A DNA stretch of 64,000 nucleotides from Nectonema munidae (taxonomy: Eukaryota > Nematomorpha > Nectonematoida > Nectonematidae): positions 1,860,001-1,924,000 of the forward strand of contig JAUIRK010000903.1 of assembly GCA_030549495.1 (NCBI GenBank). The letters are read 5' to 3'. Both the position numbers and the translations under genes were made by a program. The notes below the pieces were generated by a model. It saw only the letters and a program-made list of their open reading frames with translations, searched no databases and was not told the DNA's origin. Of the stretch, positions 12,236-23,714 are shown in pieces. Position 1 is the first letter of the stretch. Each line of letters begins with the position of its first letter.

Positions 12236-14832
12236 CAGTCAACTCTCTATACACCGGATGCACTCGTGACCCGAAAAAAAATCCGGTTTAGACAGAGATC
12301 CGGTTTATTGAGAGTTATGTTTTTTACAATTTTTCACCCATTTTTTAATACCATGACTCATTCTAATCATATATTGTAACTTTGATGTTTAAATAGAATC
12401 ATAGAAATATTTTCGAAAATTTATTTTTTTTAGTGAAATTAATATAATTTTTAATACAAGTTTGTTTGAATTTCATACCATTTTTTGTAATAGCCAAATT
12501 GTTTTTGGGGATGAGGCTTTCGACTTCTCTTTGCATTGTTGGATCTTGTTGATATGCAAAGTCACTCAGTTTTTTGAGCATTTGGGCTAATTCAAACCGA
12601 AAAATTTCGTGTTGATTTGAGTCACTTGTTCGCCATCATCGCTTTGTCCATCGATGGATTCAGATTCATGGACTTCCTGATTCAATAAGGCTGCTTCGAT
12701 ATCAGAAGGATCTTCTGTCGCCGAAATATTGTCAATGTCTATAAACTCGTTGGTTGTCATCCTTGATTCACCAAAACAGGTAACAAGCTCGTCAATGGAA
12801 ACATTTAATTCATCTGTTTCATCTTCGGCATCTGTACAGTCATCTTCCATCATGAAGCCACTGTTCTTGAAGCATTTTATGATGGTTGAAGTGGCGACTT
12901 TTTCCCACGCTGAAGCAATCCATTTTATACAATCTAAAATATTGATTGACTTAGTTAATTGAACCAAACTTGGTTGTTCAGCAATTTGTGCCAACAAATG
13001 AACCATCAGGGTTTTTCTATAACCCATTTTGAATGATCTAATCACACCCAAATCGAGTGGCTAAATATAGCTTGTAGTGTTTGAAGGTTAAAACTTGAGT
13101 GAAATGTTATTTAGAACAATATCTGGTTGATGAGATGTAGCATTATCCAGGAACATGAGAATTTTTATTTTTTCCTTTATCATTTTTCAGTCTACTTCTT
13201 GAAACCAAAAAGAAAAAATTTTGATGTCATCCAAGCATTACTATTAGCTGCATACGTTACAGGTAAACTATCGGTTTTGACTCCTTTGAAACATCGCGGA
13301 TTTTTTGATTTGCCAATGACCAGAGGCTTGAGTGTTTCGCCCGTAGCACTGGTAGCGAGCATAACAGTCACTCGTTCTTTGGATACTTTCATACCGCTTT
13401 TAGATTGATGCTTAGCAGCCAGAGTTTTTTCAGGTATGGCCCGAAAATATAGTGCCGTCTCATCGCAATTAAATATGTTACACAGCTAGAAACCCTGTTA
13501 TCGACCTGTAAAAGAAAAAACCAATCTTCAACTATTGAACAGTCAACATTACTTTTTTCACCGCATAGAGCATAAGACTTTACCGAAAACCTTGATTTCC
13601 AAGAAATCAACCACCCTGAAGATGCTTTGAAATCTTCAAAACCCAGATTTTAGCAAATTCTGCAGCTTTTGATTGGACAATCGAATTAGAAAGAGGAAAA
13701 TTTTTGGCCCTAGCATGCTGAAACCATTCCCAAATCAAGGTGTTGACTTTTTCAAATTTACAATTGTTTTCAAATCTTTTCTTTGTTATGCTACCATTAT
13801 TATTGTATTGCTGCAAATAAAATTCAGCTTTTTTTAAAATATCAGAAATTGTACTGGTTGCAACACCATATTTTTCGGTGAGCATCTTTTGCGAAGGCTG
13901 TAGTTTTGTTTGATATTCATTGATTATTTGAATTTTTGACTTCAGATTAAGTTCACGGTGATTTGGTTTGTTCATTTAGAAAAAAAATTTGATTCAAGGA
14001 TCAAATGATCTTAAAATAAAATTAAACTTGAGTTCAAAGATTGAAAAAGGAAACAGAATTGAACAAAAACAAATGAAAAAACAAAAAAATTAACATTTAA
14101 ATTATTCACATCATATTTCAACAATAACAATAACAAAAAATTTATTTAATATTCATAAAAAAAATAAACTACTGCAAAAAGAAATTTGTGTCTAAGAATT
14201 CATGAATAAAACTTGAATATAAAAATTATATTTCAATTGTAATGCTGAAATACTATAAATATCACTCACTTAAAATGACAACACCAAAATAATAGGGACA
14301 TCTTATTAATTAAAATAAATTTTTTTCAATCTTGCACATTCAGAAAAATGATAAGGAAAAAATTCGTCGTTTGCAAAATATTTTTTCACGTTTAAATATA
14401 TTAAAAAAAAGGGCACCAACTCATCAGAATCACAATGTATAAATCAAAATGATATAGTACAAGGCTTCAATAATTTGGATCTAGAAGGAAGCAAAAAAGA
14501 TATGATCCAATTTCAGGAAAAAAGCTATAAAATTGTTGTTCAAATTTGAACTTACGTCTATGATATACACATCATTGTTTAATTTCAATCATCATTTTTT
14601 ACTACATAAATTCAAAGTGTTGAAAAATCTTTGTTTATGCTGCAATTAATTGTATTTTTGTTCTTTTCCTTAGCCTTATATCATTTTTTGTGTCCGGTAT
14701 AGACAGAGGATGTCCGGTTTACACAGAATTAAAATACATTGGAAAGCATAGAAGTGTTTTGGGACCTTGGAAATAATCCGGTTTAGACAAAAATTCGGTA
14801 TATTTAGAGTCCGGTTTAGACAGAGTTTACTG
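12236..14832 (-). mobile_element. Full-length Tigger/pogo DNA transposon
   Basis: The ends are CAGTCAACTCTCTATA (left) and, read inward from the right, CAGTAAACTCTGTCTA. Both are flanked by TA (12234-12235 and 14833-14834), as expected for the Tc1/mariner-pogo group. CCGGTTTAGACAG motifs repeat in both subterminal regions. Length is 2597 bp and the only gene is a minus-strand transposase, now inactive. Confidence 0.85.
12399..13975 (-). pseudogene. Tigger transposase, inactivated
   Basis: It starts at 13975 with MNKPNHRELNLKSKIQIIN, a CENP-B N-terminal helix-turn-helix, and EKYGVATSTISDILKK is its recognition helix region. A second HTH (CENP-B DBD) ends near 13640. The DDE domain follows: RVTVMLATSATGETLKPLVI and KSKNPRCFKGVK, then LPVTYAANSNAWMTSKFF (13192-13392), a block around LDNATSHQPD near 13150, and PLDLGVIRSFKMGYRK near 13045. 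The acidic C-terminal tail runs to about 12590. The coding frame shifts at about 13608, 13390 and 13190, and a stop lies near 13065, so it cannot make a full protein. Closest named relatives are the TIGD and JRK-type genes. Confidence 0.85.
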
Positions 14833-14834
14833 TA

Positions 14835-15532
14835 TATTGAAGCAAATGTAGGTAACATTAAACATTAAGATAAGCACTGCACAAATAGTCAGAAATGACC
14901 GCCTGTATGGCAGATATTTATAAGTTACAACATTTAACTCAAAAATCACAGAAAGTTAAGATTAAGTTTTCCAAACTCAAATAAATTTAAATGGAACAAT
15001 AGCAATAAACTTATGCTCAAACATATAGCCACCCATCAATCTTCGTTGCTATTGAGGGCCTTAAAAAAGATGCTGCAATGGTTTCGTCAACGATTCTGCC
15101 GAAAGATTTACAAGCTCAACTACAGAACTTATGCAAAGATTTAGTCGACTGTGTGAAAGACAATTGAACTCTTTCTTAAAGGTGTTGCCAACTGTATGAG
15201 ATGGAAGTGATCATTCCAAACAATTATTATCATTTTATCGCATGCTTACTTTGTTTTTTAATACTTTTCAAAATACATTTTTTTCTTTTATTAAATGAGT
15301 TTATTTGAGTTTCGTAGATTGCCGTTTCTTGTCCGGATGCTTCATCGCCAGGCAGCACGTCAAACAATTTTTTGTCGAAAGAGTGTTAAACCGCTAAAAG
15401 CTAAATGCTTTCTTATTGTTAAAGACCCAACAAGGTAATTGCTCTATAATGCTTATTACGCCATTAAAGAAACATATTTTAGTAGAAATAAAATCTTTGA
15501 CAGTTATGCCCATTGAGGTGAAATATTAGTCA
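14835..15532. other. Mostly non-coding; one short open segment
   Basis: A 38-codon open stretch at about 15045-15160 on the plus strand (GLKKDAAMVSSTILPKDLQA, then LQNLCKDLVDCVKDN) looks protein-like and may be a MULE-type transposase tail. I could not place it with confidence. Confidence 0.25.
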
Positions 15533-16166
15533 GTGTAGTTTTTTATGCTGATTTCAAATTCATAACGCATTTTTCTCCATCACGTCGTGTTTTGTAAATA
15601 TTGACAAAAAAACCATTTTAAAATATATCATTCATCATGTTTTTTATTCTTAATTTAATACAACAGCATTATTTTATTTGAAAACATTTTTTGCTAAAGT
15701 AAGACATTAAAATATTTGAAATCTCTTTTTGAACATTATTAAATACAAATCATTCCTTTCATTTTAAGATTAATTTAGAATTTTGACATCTAGAGGCTGT
15801 ATAAATTCACCAGATTTGTTTTGTTATTTTTGCGGTCTTCTAACAGATAAATTCCATCTCAAAAATTTTACATCTTTTTTAAAAAAAGCATATGAATTAT
15901 ACTTTGATTCAAAAGTTGATACATGTAAGCCTTGCGCGTCAACATTTATTTGTTTAGGGTGGGGAGGCATCTTGCGAGGTTAAAACTAAAAAAAATAGGA
16001 GTTTCAAATCGCACTTTTCACGCATTGTTTGTATTCTCAAAAAATGTCTTTTGCAAAAATTCAGCTCGTTTTATGTCTTTTTAGACTGGCGCCGCATCGC
16101 GATCGCTTCTTTAGAAACTTTTGCTTTACGATAAACCCCTTTTTAATTTGCTTTTAGAATAAAAAC
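15533..16166 (+). repeat. Left arm of 633-bp inverted repeat
   Basis: This is the near-perfect reverse complement of 23082-23714; I noticed only a handful of differences. The arm contains the first ~60 codons of a family A gene (15790-15980: CINSPDLFCYFCG, FLKKAYELYFDSKV), related to the copies at 0.3-1.9 and 36.8-37.9 kb. No convincing target duplication flanks the outer edges. Confidence 0.85.
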
Positions 16167-16446
16167 TGACTAGTTTCGCAGTATAAATTACTTTTCCAAA
16201 GCAAATATATAATAGTGAAAATGAGATGTAATTGGAATGAGGATGTTGGTGACAAACAATCTTTAGTACCAAATATTTTAGTAGGAATACCTTTTCACTA
16301 ATTTTGCGCGCAGGTTATACTTTCAAACTGGTAATCTTTACAAATTCATTAATGGAATTTTGTACAAGAGCCTTTGGTAATTTACTTAGTATGTGAGCCG
16401 CTTGACAAAAAGTCTCTTCGACCAAGTACCCATTCCACGAATCGTC

Positions 16447-16521
16447 CGGTAACAATATGTCCAGTGACAAAGTTACCGGCGAAGAATTATCCGTTGAAGA
16501 AATGTACGGGCAACAAAATTT
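16447..16521. repeat. Degenerate 15-bp tandem repeat
   Basis: Five successive units of 15 bp of the form CGGTAACAATATGTC, CAGTGACAAAGTTAC, CGGCGAAGAATTATC and so on. The pattern resembles the arm of a fold-back element, but no inverted partner was found. Confidence 0.5.
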
Positions 16522-17541
16522 CGATATTTTTTCAAAAATTAAATACAAAAATTGTATTAAAATTATTGAATTTTGTACCACCTAGGAAACTTTTATGGTG
16601 AATAATTGTGTATGGAAAATGTTAAGGTATTTACACTAAATTATATACAGAAAACAAAGCTCTATAATTCCATTAGAATTGTCCTATGTATTATAATAAA
16701 GAATGGGTCCATAAGGGCTAGTGAATGTATTGTAGAATAAAGGCGTATGCATTTATGCTCAAAAAGACGCAAACATAGGCTCGCATAAAGGTCTTCTTTG
16801 ATATCCCCGCTCAAATTCAAATTCTAAAAGGACTTCATCAACACTGTTATAAAGAGTGCCTGATTATTTAAACCTGAGACGCTTCTACTTAAACACTCCT
16901 ATCATAAATTTCAAAATAGCATTTTATCAATAAAGTGCTAGAGTAACAGGGCTATACCGCTGTTTTTGAGGTATAAAGTATATTTCAGAGATCTATGTAT
17001 GCGTGTGTATATGTATCTAAGTATTCGTATGTGTATGCCTAGATGTTTTTTGTGACTGAGGTGTATTAATGCAATAAATAGGAAAGTTTTTGTCAAGAAT
17101 GTCAAAAAATGTAAATGTATGTGTGTACGATTGCGCTAACACTAAACTTTTTATTTTATTGATTGCGCGAACACAATGTGTTTCCAAAAATTTTAAGATT
17201 AAGCCCATTTTGAAATGTTTGTCAACTATTTGCAAATTGAGGAAAAAATTTGAAAAGTCAAAATCAGCGTTAGAAGAAAAAACAAGCACCATAAGTCTCC
17301 CGCATAAAAAAGTAAACAAAAAATAAATGTAAATAAATATTAAATAAAATCAAATTAATATGTAAGTTATAGAGAGTCAATAAAATCCTAAAATCTACTT
17401 AAATTTGATTTAAAAAAAAGTAGACTGATTCAATCAATAGTAAATATTAGAAACTTATAAGTAAACAATAAAGCGCTAGATAGATTTGCATAAGTTTCTC
17501 AGGTTTTATAAATATATACCCATAAAATTAAAAAAAATACT
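16522..17541. other. No gene recognised
   Basis: AT-rich. A short open frame at 17090-17326 has no recognisable motif. Confidence 0.3.
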
Positions 17542-17549
17542 CTTAAAGG

Positions 17550-18176
17550 CAGGGCCGTATCAAGGGGGAGGTCAGTGGGGGCAATTGCCCTGGAGCCCCA
17601 CACCTAGAGGGCGCCATTTCATTGCCACTGACGTGAACGCAGCAGAGCTTGAGATGGAAATTGAGGACGTTCAAATGTTTTTGAAACCTCAGAACCGGCA
17701 AACGCTATGGAGTTGCTTGGTTTCCTGTCCTCGCACTCAGGACTCTGTCCGAATCTACAAGTGGCTCTGAGGATCATGCTGACAATTGGAACTTCTTTTG
17801 CATCCTGTGAAAGGTCATTCAGCAAGCTAAAACTTATTAAGTCCTAGCTAAGGAGCACTATGGGGCAAGCCCACTTCCAAAGTCTGGCTCTTATGAGCAT
17901 TGAGAAAGAAGTTCTCGATTGTGTTGATTTTGACGAAGTCATCGATAATTTTGCTGCTGCTGAAACACGAAAAATGAACATCTAATGAAGATAGTCTTCG
18001 ACTCAGTCAGTATATATCTGAATTATGTGGGTTAATAAAAATGTGAGCATTTTTTTTCTAAATCACTTTTTAAGCCAGAATGGGGTGGGGATGAGTGAGA
18101 AAAGAAAGAGCAAGGGGTGAGGGGCTCCATTAAGGACCTTTGCACTGGGGCGCCACGATCCCTTGATACGGCCCTG
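17550..18176 (+). mobile_element. Non-autonomous hAT with transposase remnant
   Basis: A 627-bp element with 17-bp terminal inverted repeats (CAGGGCCGTATCAAGGG). Target duplications are cttaaagg (17542-17549) and cttaaaag (18177-18184), 8 bp with one mismatch. Inside, about 17700-17985 reads as the hAT C-terminal dimerisation region (ALRIMLTIGTSFASCERSFS, then LRSTMGQAHFQSLALMSIE) with one stop near 17847. It is an internally deleted hAT. Confidence 0.85.
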
Positions 18177-18182
18177 CTTAAA

Positions 18183-18330
18183 AGGTAAAGATACCATGGG
18201 GAGTTTTCATTGGGAAGGCATAATTGTGTCGCTTGTATCGAACTATGAAGTAAGTAGGCTTGATGCAGAATCGAACCCAGGGCCTTGAATTATTATCGAA
18301 ACACACTATTTTAACAAACCTTACCCACAA
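18183..18330 (-). repeat. tRNA-derived SINE, copy 1
   Basis: Minus-strand copy. The B-box-like GGTTCGATTCT lies at 18269-18279 (read on minus), and the same body sequence (GCCTACTT, then TTCGATACAAGCGACAC) is shared with the copy at 46243-46390. The hAT element at 17550 inserted at its tail. Confidence 0.65.
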
Positions 18331-18548
18331 CCTATATTTGATTAAGTCGGTAATTTGCAAATAATATTTGACGTAGGCATATATTTATACTCTTAAATTA
18401 TTAAAAATTGAAGCAAAGGAAATAATAATTACCTTATGAAAATAATCAAATAAGTAATGAGTAAAAACAGGAAAATAATGAAATTATTGTGAAATAAGTT
18501 TTTTATGAAAAATCTAAGTAAGCATACTCTCGCAGAAAATAGAATCGT

Positions 18549-19129
18549 TCTACCACCCTGTCGAAAAATATTTCTTATATATATGATAATGCTTTCCATC
18601 GTGTCGATAAATACTCTCTGACGTGAATCGTGTCAAAATTACACTCTGTCTTCTATCCTGTATGTCAATGAAGAGGTGTGTTCTACACAAACCCCTCATG
18701 TAAAGGGCATTGCTGATGTGTTTTATCGATAAAGAAATTTGGTTGTTGGAATAAGGATAAGGAAAGAGTAGTAAGAAACGTCATCCTCTTCATTTCATGC
18801 TCTGTGATTTAATTGCTTACGCGTAGGAGACTTAAAACGTTGTTCACAGGCAAAAGAATGCCATGTATATTCTTATACAGTTGGTATTTAATTACTCACA
18901 TTTTTCTGTGATTCAATCACGTTTAAATTTGATTCAAACTAAGGATAGATGTTTGAGAGTTCATGTACTCGATACTACAAGGTTCTTTATGCGACACCGA
19001 TTTTTCTTTAGACAAGACAGAAATCAGAGTGTATATTTTGAGGGGATTCACGACAGACAATATATTTTTAGACAAGATGAAAAGCATTATCTTATATATA
19101 AAGATAACATTTTTCGACAGAGTGGTAGA
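18549..19129. mobile_element. Fold-back element with ~120-bp inverted arms
   Basis: The left arm begins TCTACCACCCTGTCGAAAAA and the right arm, read inward, TCTACCACTCTGTCGAAAAA. The match continues for over 120 bp with scattered differences. Within each arm a TGTCGAtAAAT-like motif recurs. No coding capacity and no clear target duplication. Confidence 0.65.
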
Positions 19130-19740
19130 CCGAATAATCTCTACGCCTTATTATCTCTAGTCTACAATCTACATGATGTATAATAGTAGTTGGCATAGCT
19201 TCAGCTACACAATTTTAAAGCAAGATGTTTGGTCGTCTTACACACGCCGTGAAATATATATACTTTTAAAACTAACTTGTAGAAAAAATAAGCTCTTTTG
19301 AGAACTTTTTAAAATGTTGTCTGTGAATGCAGGGTTTATTATGGAAAAAATATTGAACATTAAAAATATTTCAATAAGCATACTTAACTAATAAAAATGT
19401 AATGCACTGTATTCAAGTGAAACGCAAAGTGCTTACATTACTTGATCCCCCATACCTTATACTCTTCAATGATTTTTGTAAATATTTTTATATATGTAAG
19501 GTTGATCATCTCAGAGGCTGGTGGCCTTTTGTTTATCCTCGTATCCTACATCTTTTACCATGCCTAACAACCTAATTTCACATTTTCTTGTTGCCAACAT
19601 CTATATTTTTTCATTTATTTGTCTATTCCATTTCATTTATGCGAAATAAATTTTATTCTATTCTAACGCTGGCTGTTTTTTTCTCCTCTTCCGTTGAAAA
19701 TTCAGAAATGTTTTATTTGTGCACGCATACACTAAGGTTC

Positions 19741-20708
19741 CTGGTCAAAATGGCGAAAACCAAAATGGCCCAAACCAAAACGACCCCATACCATAACGGC
19801 CCAAAGCCAAAGGATAAAAACCATAACGGCTCAAAGCCAATACGGCCAAAAATCGGAAGGTTAGCGTAAGCTGGAACTACAATCTAAGAACACAAACTTT
19901 GATTTTCAAATACAGTTGGCCATCACTTATCCGGAAGGAATGGGGCCTGAAAGATTCGGGTTCGACCATTTTCCAGATCAGTCATTTATTATGTCGGAAT
20001 ACACAAGGAAGAGAAGCTAAGCTTTATTTTACACATTTGAACTTTGCTGAATTATCAAAGTTTAATTAATGAAGGAATAAAATAAAAAAGTCAGTGAAAA
20101 TTTGAAAGTGAGTAACATTATTGCACACAATACTTATTGAAAATATTCATAAGTTGAAATTGAACAGGTCAATTCGACCTCAGAAAAATTCGGTCTCAAA
20201 AAATAATGAGGTAGAAGCCCAATTGTCTTGAAGTCCAACTGTCCCGAGGCCGAATTGACTATAAACGGTTTAAATACTTACCAACAACCAAAGTTTCTTG
20301 AGATATGATCACTATTTATTTCAGAGTGAATTTGCCCCCAGTTTTTGTAGAGAAAATAAAATTCCATTTTTCCCAGGGTTTCTTTATAGAAATGACTTCA
20401 CTAAAATACTATTGGAAACACTTTAACTTTATTTCTATAGTAGATGATATTGATTCAAAAATTGCATTCATTATTTTCAAATTTTGAACTTCGAACATAT
20501 AAGTTTGAGTAAGTTTTGGAAAAAACTCAGGAATGGATAAGTTTTTTGAAGTTTTTGATTTTGGGTTTGATTACTTTTATTTGGATACAAAGAAAGCTTA
20601 GGCTTTTTTTGTTTTGAGACGTTTTGGTTTGGAAATTTTGGTTTAGGCTGTTTTGGTTTAGGGCTGTTTTGGTATTGGGCCGTTTTGGTATTGTGCCGTT
20701 TTGACCAG
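19741..20708. mobile_element. Fold-back element with AAAACGGCCCAAT-type repeated arms
   Basis: The left arm (19741-19855) repeats CCAAAAtGGCCCAAA-like units; the right arm (20588-20708) carries the inverted version. Both outer ends read CTGGTCAAAA inward. The middle is unique sequence and also holds a Tigger-like end fragment (near 19913) and a small nested inverted repeat at 20167-20259 with GGTCAATTCGACCTC ends. Confidence 0.65.
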
Positions 20709-21393
20709 ACACTATACACTAACATTTTTAAGTACGCCGAATTGATTGGCGATAATGACTACCTACAAAAAGTTGTCAATTATCCGAAATATCGATCAAA
20801 TTGTCAGGATGTGTCAAAATATAAAACTATGAATCATTTGGTCTTTATTATTTAAAATCGCATATACTACCCCTTTAAATTACAGTGAAGTTATGGGTGA
20901 TAAAAAAAGCTGTTATAAAAAGTGTCAGATACATCAATCAGAATATAAATAGGTGTTAAAGTTTGAACATACAAGTATTACTTATTGTATTTCACCCATA
21001 TTTCCAAAACTATTTTAGAATACGAGTCGATTAAATAACTTAATTTTCTACAAAGATATGAAAATAATTTAGATCTCAACAATATATTTTCTTAAATGTA
21101 AAAAAAGACATATGAATAGAAAAACCAAATTTATAGATAAATTTTCTAACTAAAAATACTTTATCATGCATTATAATAGAGTGTAATGAAGAACAAAAAA
21201 TTTTTCATATTTGACATTGTTGTTTGATTTTTTTGATTTTATCATCTTTTTTCTCTTTGTAATTTTCACCGAAAATCGATTTTAGATATTGATCGCTATA
21301 TAACATTTTATTGGGTTCAGTTTTCACTTGCACATTTGTTATTTGTGATTTATCACAACCTTTTTTAAAATATGCTTTTGTTTTTAATCTATT
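20709..21393. other. No gene recognised
   Basis: AT-rich, inside the 8.2-kb block bounded by the 633-bp inverted arms. Short minus-strand open frames at 21205-21414 and 21608-21799 flank the hAT MITE but are in different frames and match nothing I know. Confidence 0.3.
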
Positions 21394-21401
21394 GTTTAGT
21401 C

Positions 21402-21639
21402 CAGGGGTCACCAAACTTTCCTTGAAGCGGGCGGGATTACCGAAAATTTAAAAAACACAGGCATTATGAAATTCCTATTAATACTTGTTTAAATCAAAAT
21501 AAAGCAAAAATAAATAATCAAAATAATATGTTAACAAAATATATTTCAAAGGTACTTATTTTGTAACATCTATCAATATCAAATTTTAGCTTGCGGGCCG
21601 GATAAACTTACTTCGCCAGCAGTAGTTTGGTGACCCCTG
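21402..21639. mobile_element. 238-bp hAT MITE with perfect target duplication
   Basis: Terminal inverted repeats are CAGGGGTCACCAAACT. The flanking gtttagtc at 21394-21401 and 21640-21647 is identical, an 8-bp target duplication. Non-coding. Confidence 0.9.
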
Positions 21640-21814
21640 GTTTAGTCCAATAAGAGATCTCGCTTCTATAAAATGTATTAGGATCTTTACAATTTCCATA
21701 CCAAATGAAAATGAGTGAATTTCCTAGATTTAAACCCTTTCTCATCCAACAAGTCACACATGAGTCTGAACACGGAAAAGAATTTGCCATTCTATTCATA
21801 AATTTTTAGCGCAG

Positions 21815-23025
21815 AAGAATTTAATCCAGCACCCAATTGTATGTGTTGGTACCAATGCAAATGTTGGCTCAACAAACGAAGCTATTCATCACCTTGAAAT
21901 GTTACTTGGTCGTCCACTTCATTTTTTCATCTGTCAGCTTCACGGAAATGAACTGCCTTTTCGTGCAGTTTTCTATCAATATGATGGTAAATTAAAGGGT
22001 CCTGGGAAAGCAGATAAAAGAGCTTTTATCTGAGCTGCCAGTTATTGCATTCCAAACAATCAATTTTACTGATTTTCAAATCCTGAATGAAGAACTGGAG
22101 AAAGATTTGTCTTGGGATTAAAAATATTTGTATAGAATTTGCAATGGAGTTATTACAGGTGTTGTTGATAGTGATTTGGCCGCTATCGAGCCAGGTCCTT
22201 TATGTACGTCAAGATGGAATACTTTATAGAGTAGAATTCTCAGGCTGTATGTAGCTACATCAAGACCTAGCTATGAATTGAAAAGAATTGTTATTGTAAT
22301 TATAAAGTTTAGTGAACCAATGTGGTTTTTCATAAAGTTCCACCCTTATGTAGCACACGGCCGTAAGAACATTTTCCAGTCCTTGGTATACATGAAGTAA
22401 CTGAATAATGGCAAAAAGATGCTAATAAAACGATCTGTTCAGGGAAATGCTTTTTTTTGGGCACACAGATTAGCTTCTTCTTGGTATGTGTGCAGATGAA
22501 GATATGAATGTAAAAAAATGCTGTTCCAACGGTCAAAAAATTTAGAAAAAAAAACTGCCTGAGAGAAGAATGTATAGGGAGATTTACTGGTGATAAAGAA
22601 GATTCTGCCTTTCATGTTGATGAAGAATTTCCAAAAAGTGCACATAATGAAGAAAAGAGAGAAAAATATTTGAATGATAATATGCATTCTGTAATCAGCA
22701 AAAGAAAAGTGGTAATACCCAAATTGAAATAGCATGCACAAAATTATTATTCCATGATTAACTGGACAAAAAAACTCAAGACTGAGCCCCCTTATATTGC
22801 GTCTTTAACAGATCTACAGGTTATTGACATTATCACGACACCATTAGTGGTACCGAAGTGGACAAATCATACTCAGGCAGTAGAAAAAGGAATAAAAGGG
22901 ATAACTGAAGCTTGCAATGAAGTAGCGGGGTATAAAGCAAGGATATATCAGGCAACGAATGATGTCTCGGAAAATGATGCCCAGTTTCGCACAAAACGGG
23001 ATTTTACTATTAACTTGAAATAATT
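21815..23025 (+). pseudogene. Transposase-like relic (HxNELPxR family)
   Basis: A decayed plus-strand gene. About 21835-22030 reads VCVGTNANVGSTNEAIHHLE, then RPLHFFICQLHGNELPFRAV and FYQYDGKLKGPGKADKRAF. The C-terminal part at 22754-23023 is still open: MINWTKKLKTEPPYIASLTD and WTNHTQAVEKGIKGITEACN. These blocks are known from a repetitive gene family in arthropods and Hydra, and appear distantly related to the transposon gene at 38.65-40.72 kb, where TAVNTG and CQHQIVE occupy equivalent places. The middle is full of stops. It ends 57 bp before the right inverted arm, so element and arms may belong together. Confidence 0.55.
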
Positions 23026-23081
23026 AAATATTATGCAGATGATTAAAAAAAAATAAAATTTACATAATCTATGCATAATTT

Positions 23082-23714
23082 GTTTTTATTCTAAAAGCAA
23101 ATTAAAAAGGGGTTTATCGTAAAGCAAAAGTTTCTAAAGAAGCGATCGCGATGCGGCGCCAGTCTAAAAAGACATAAAACGAGCTGAATTTTTGCAAAAG
23201 ACATTTTTTGAGAATACAAACAATGCGTGAAAGGTGCGATTTGAAACTCCTATTTTTTAGTTTTAACCTCGCAAGATGCCTCCCCACCCTAAACAAATAA
23301 ATGTTGACGCCCAAGGCTTACATGTATCAACTTTTGAATCAAAGTATAATTCATATGCTTTTTTTAAAAAAGGTGTAAAATTTTTGAGATGGAATTTATC
23401 TGTTAGAAGACCGCAAACATAACAAAACAAATCTGGTGAATTTATACAGCCTCTAGATGTCAAAATTCTAAATTAATCTTAAAATGAAAGGAATGATTTG
23501 TATTTAATAATGTTCAAAAAAGAGATTTCAAATATTTTAATGTCTTACTTTAGCAAAAAATGTTTTCAAATAAAATAATGCTGTTGTATTAAATTAAGAA
23601 TAAAAAACATGATGAATGATATATTTTAAAATGGGTTTTTTGTCAATATTTACAAAACACGACGTGATGGAGAAAAATGCGTTATGAATTTGAAATCAGC
23701 ATAAAAAACTACAC
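23082..23714 (-). repeat. Right arm of 633-bp inverted repeat
   Basis: Reverse complement of 15533-16166, carrying the same family A 5' coding segment on the minus strand (23463 down to about 23270, FCYVCG form). Confidence 0.85.

Noticed and set aside
17486-17770. 94-codon plus-strand frame
   Set aside because: It crosses the boundary of a hAT element and runs in a different frame from the recognisable transposase remnant.
21205-21799. Two minus-strand frames flanking the 238-bp MITE, as one interrupted gene
   Set aside because: The frames on either side of the target duplication do not agree and neither matches a known protein.
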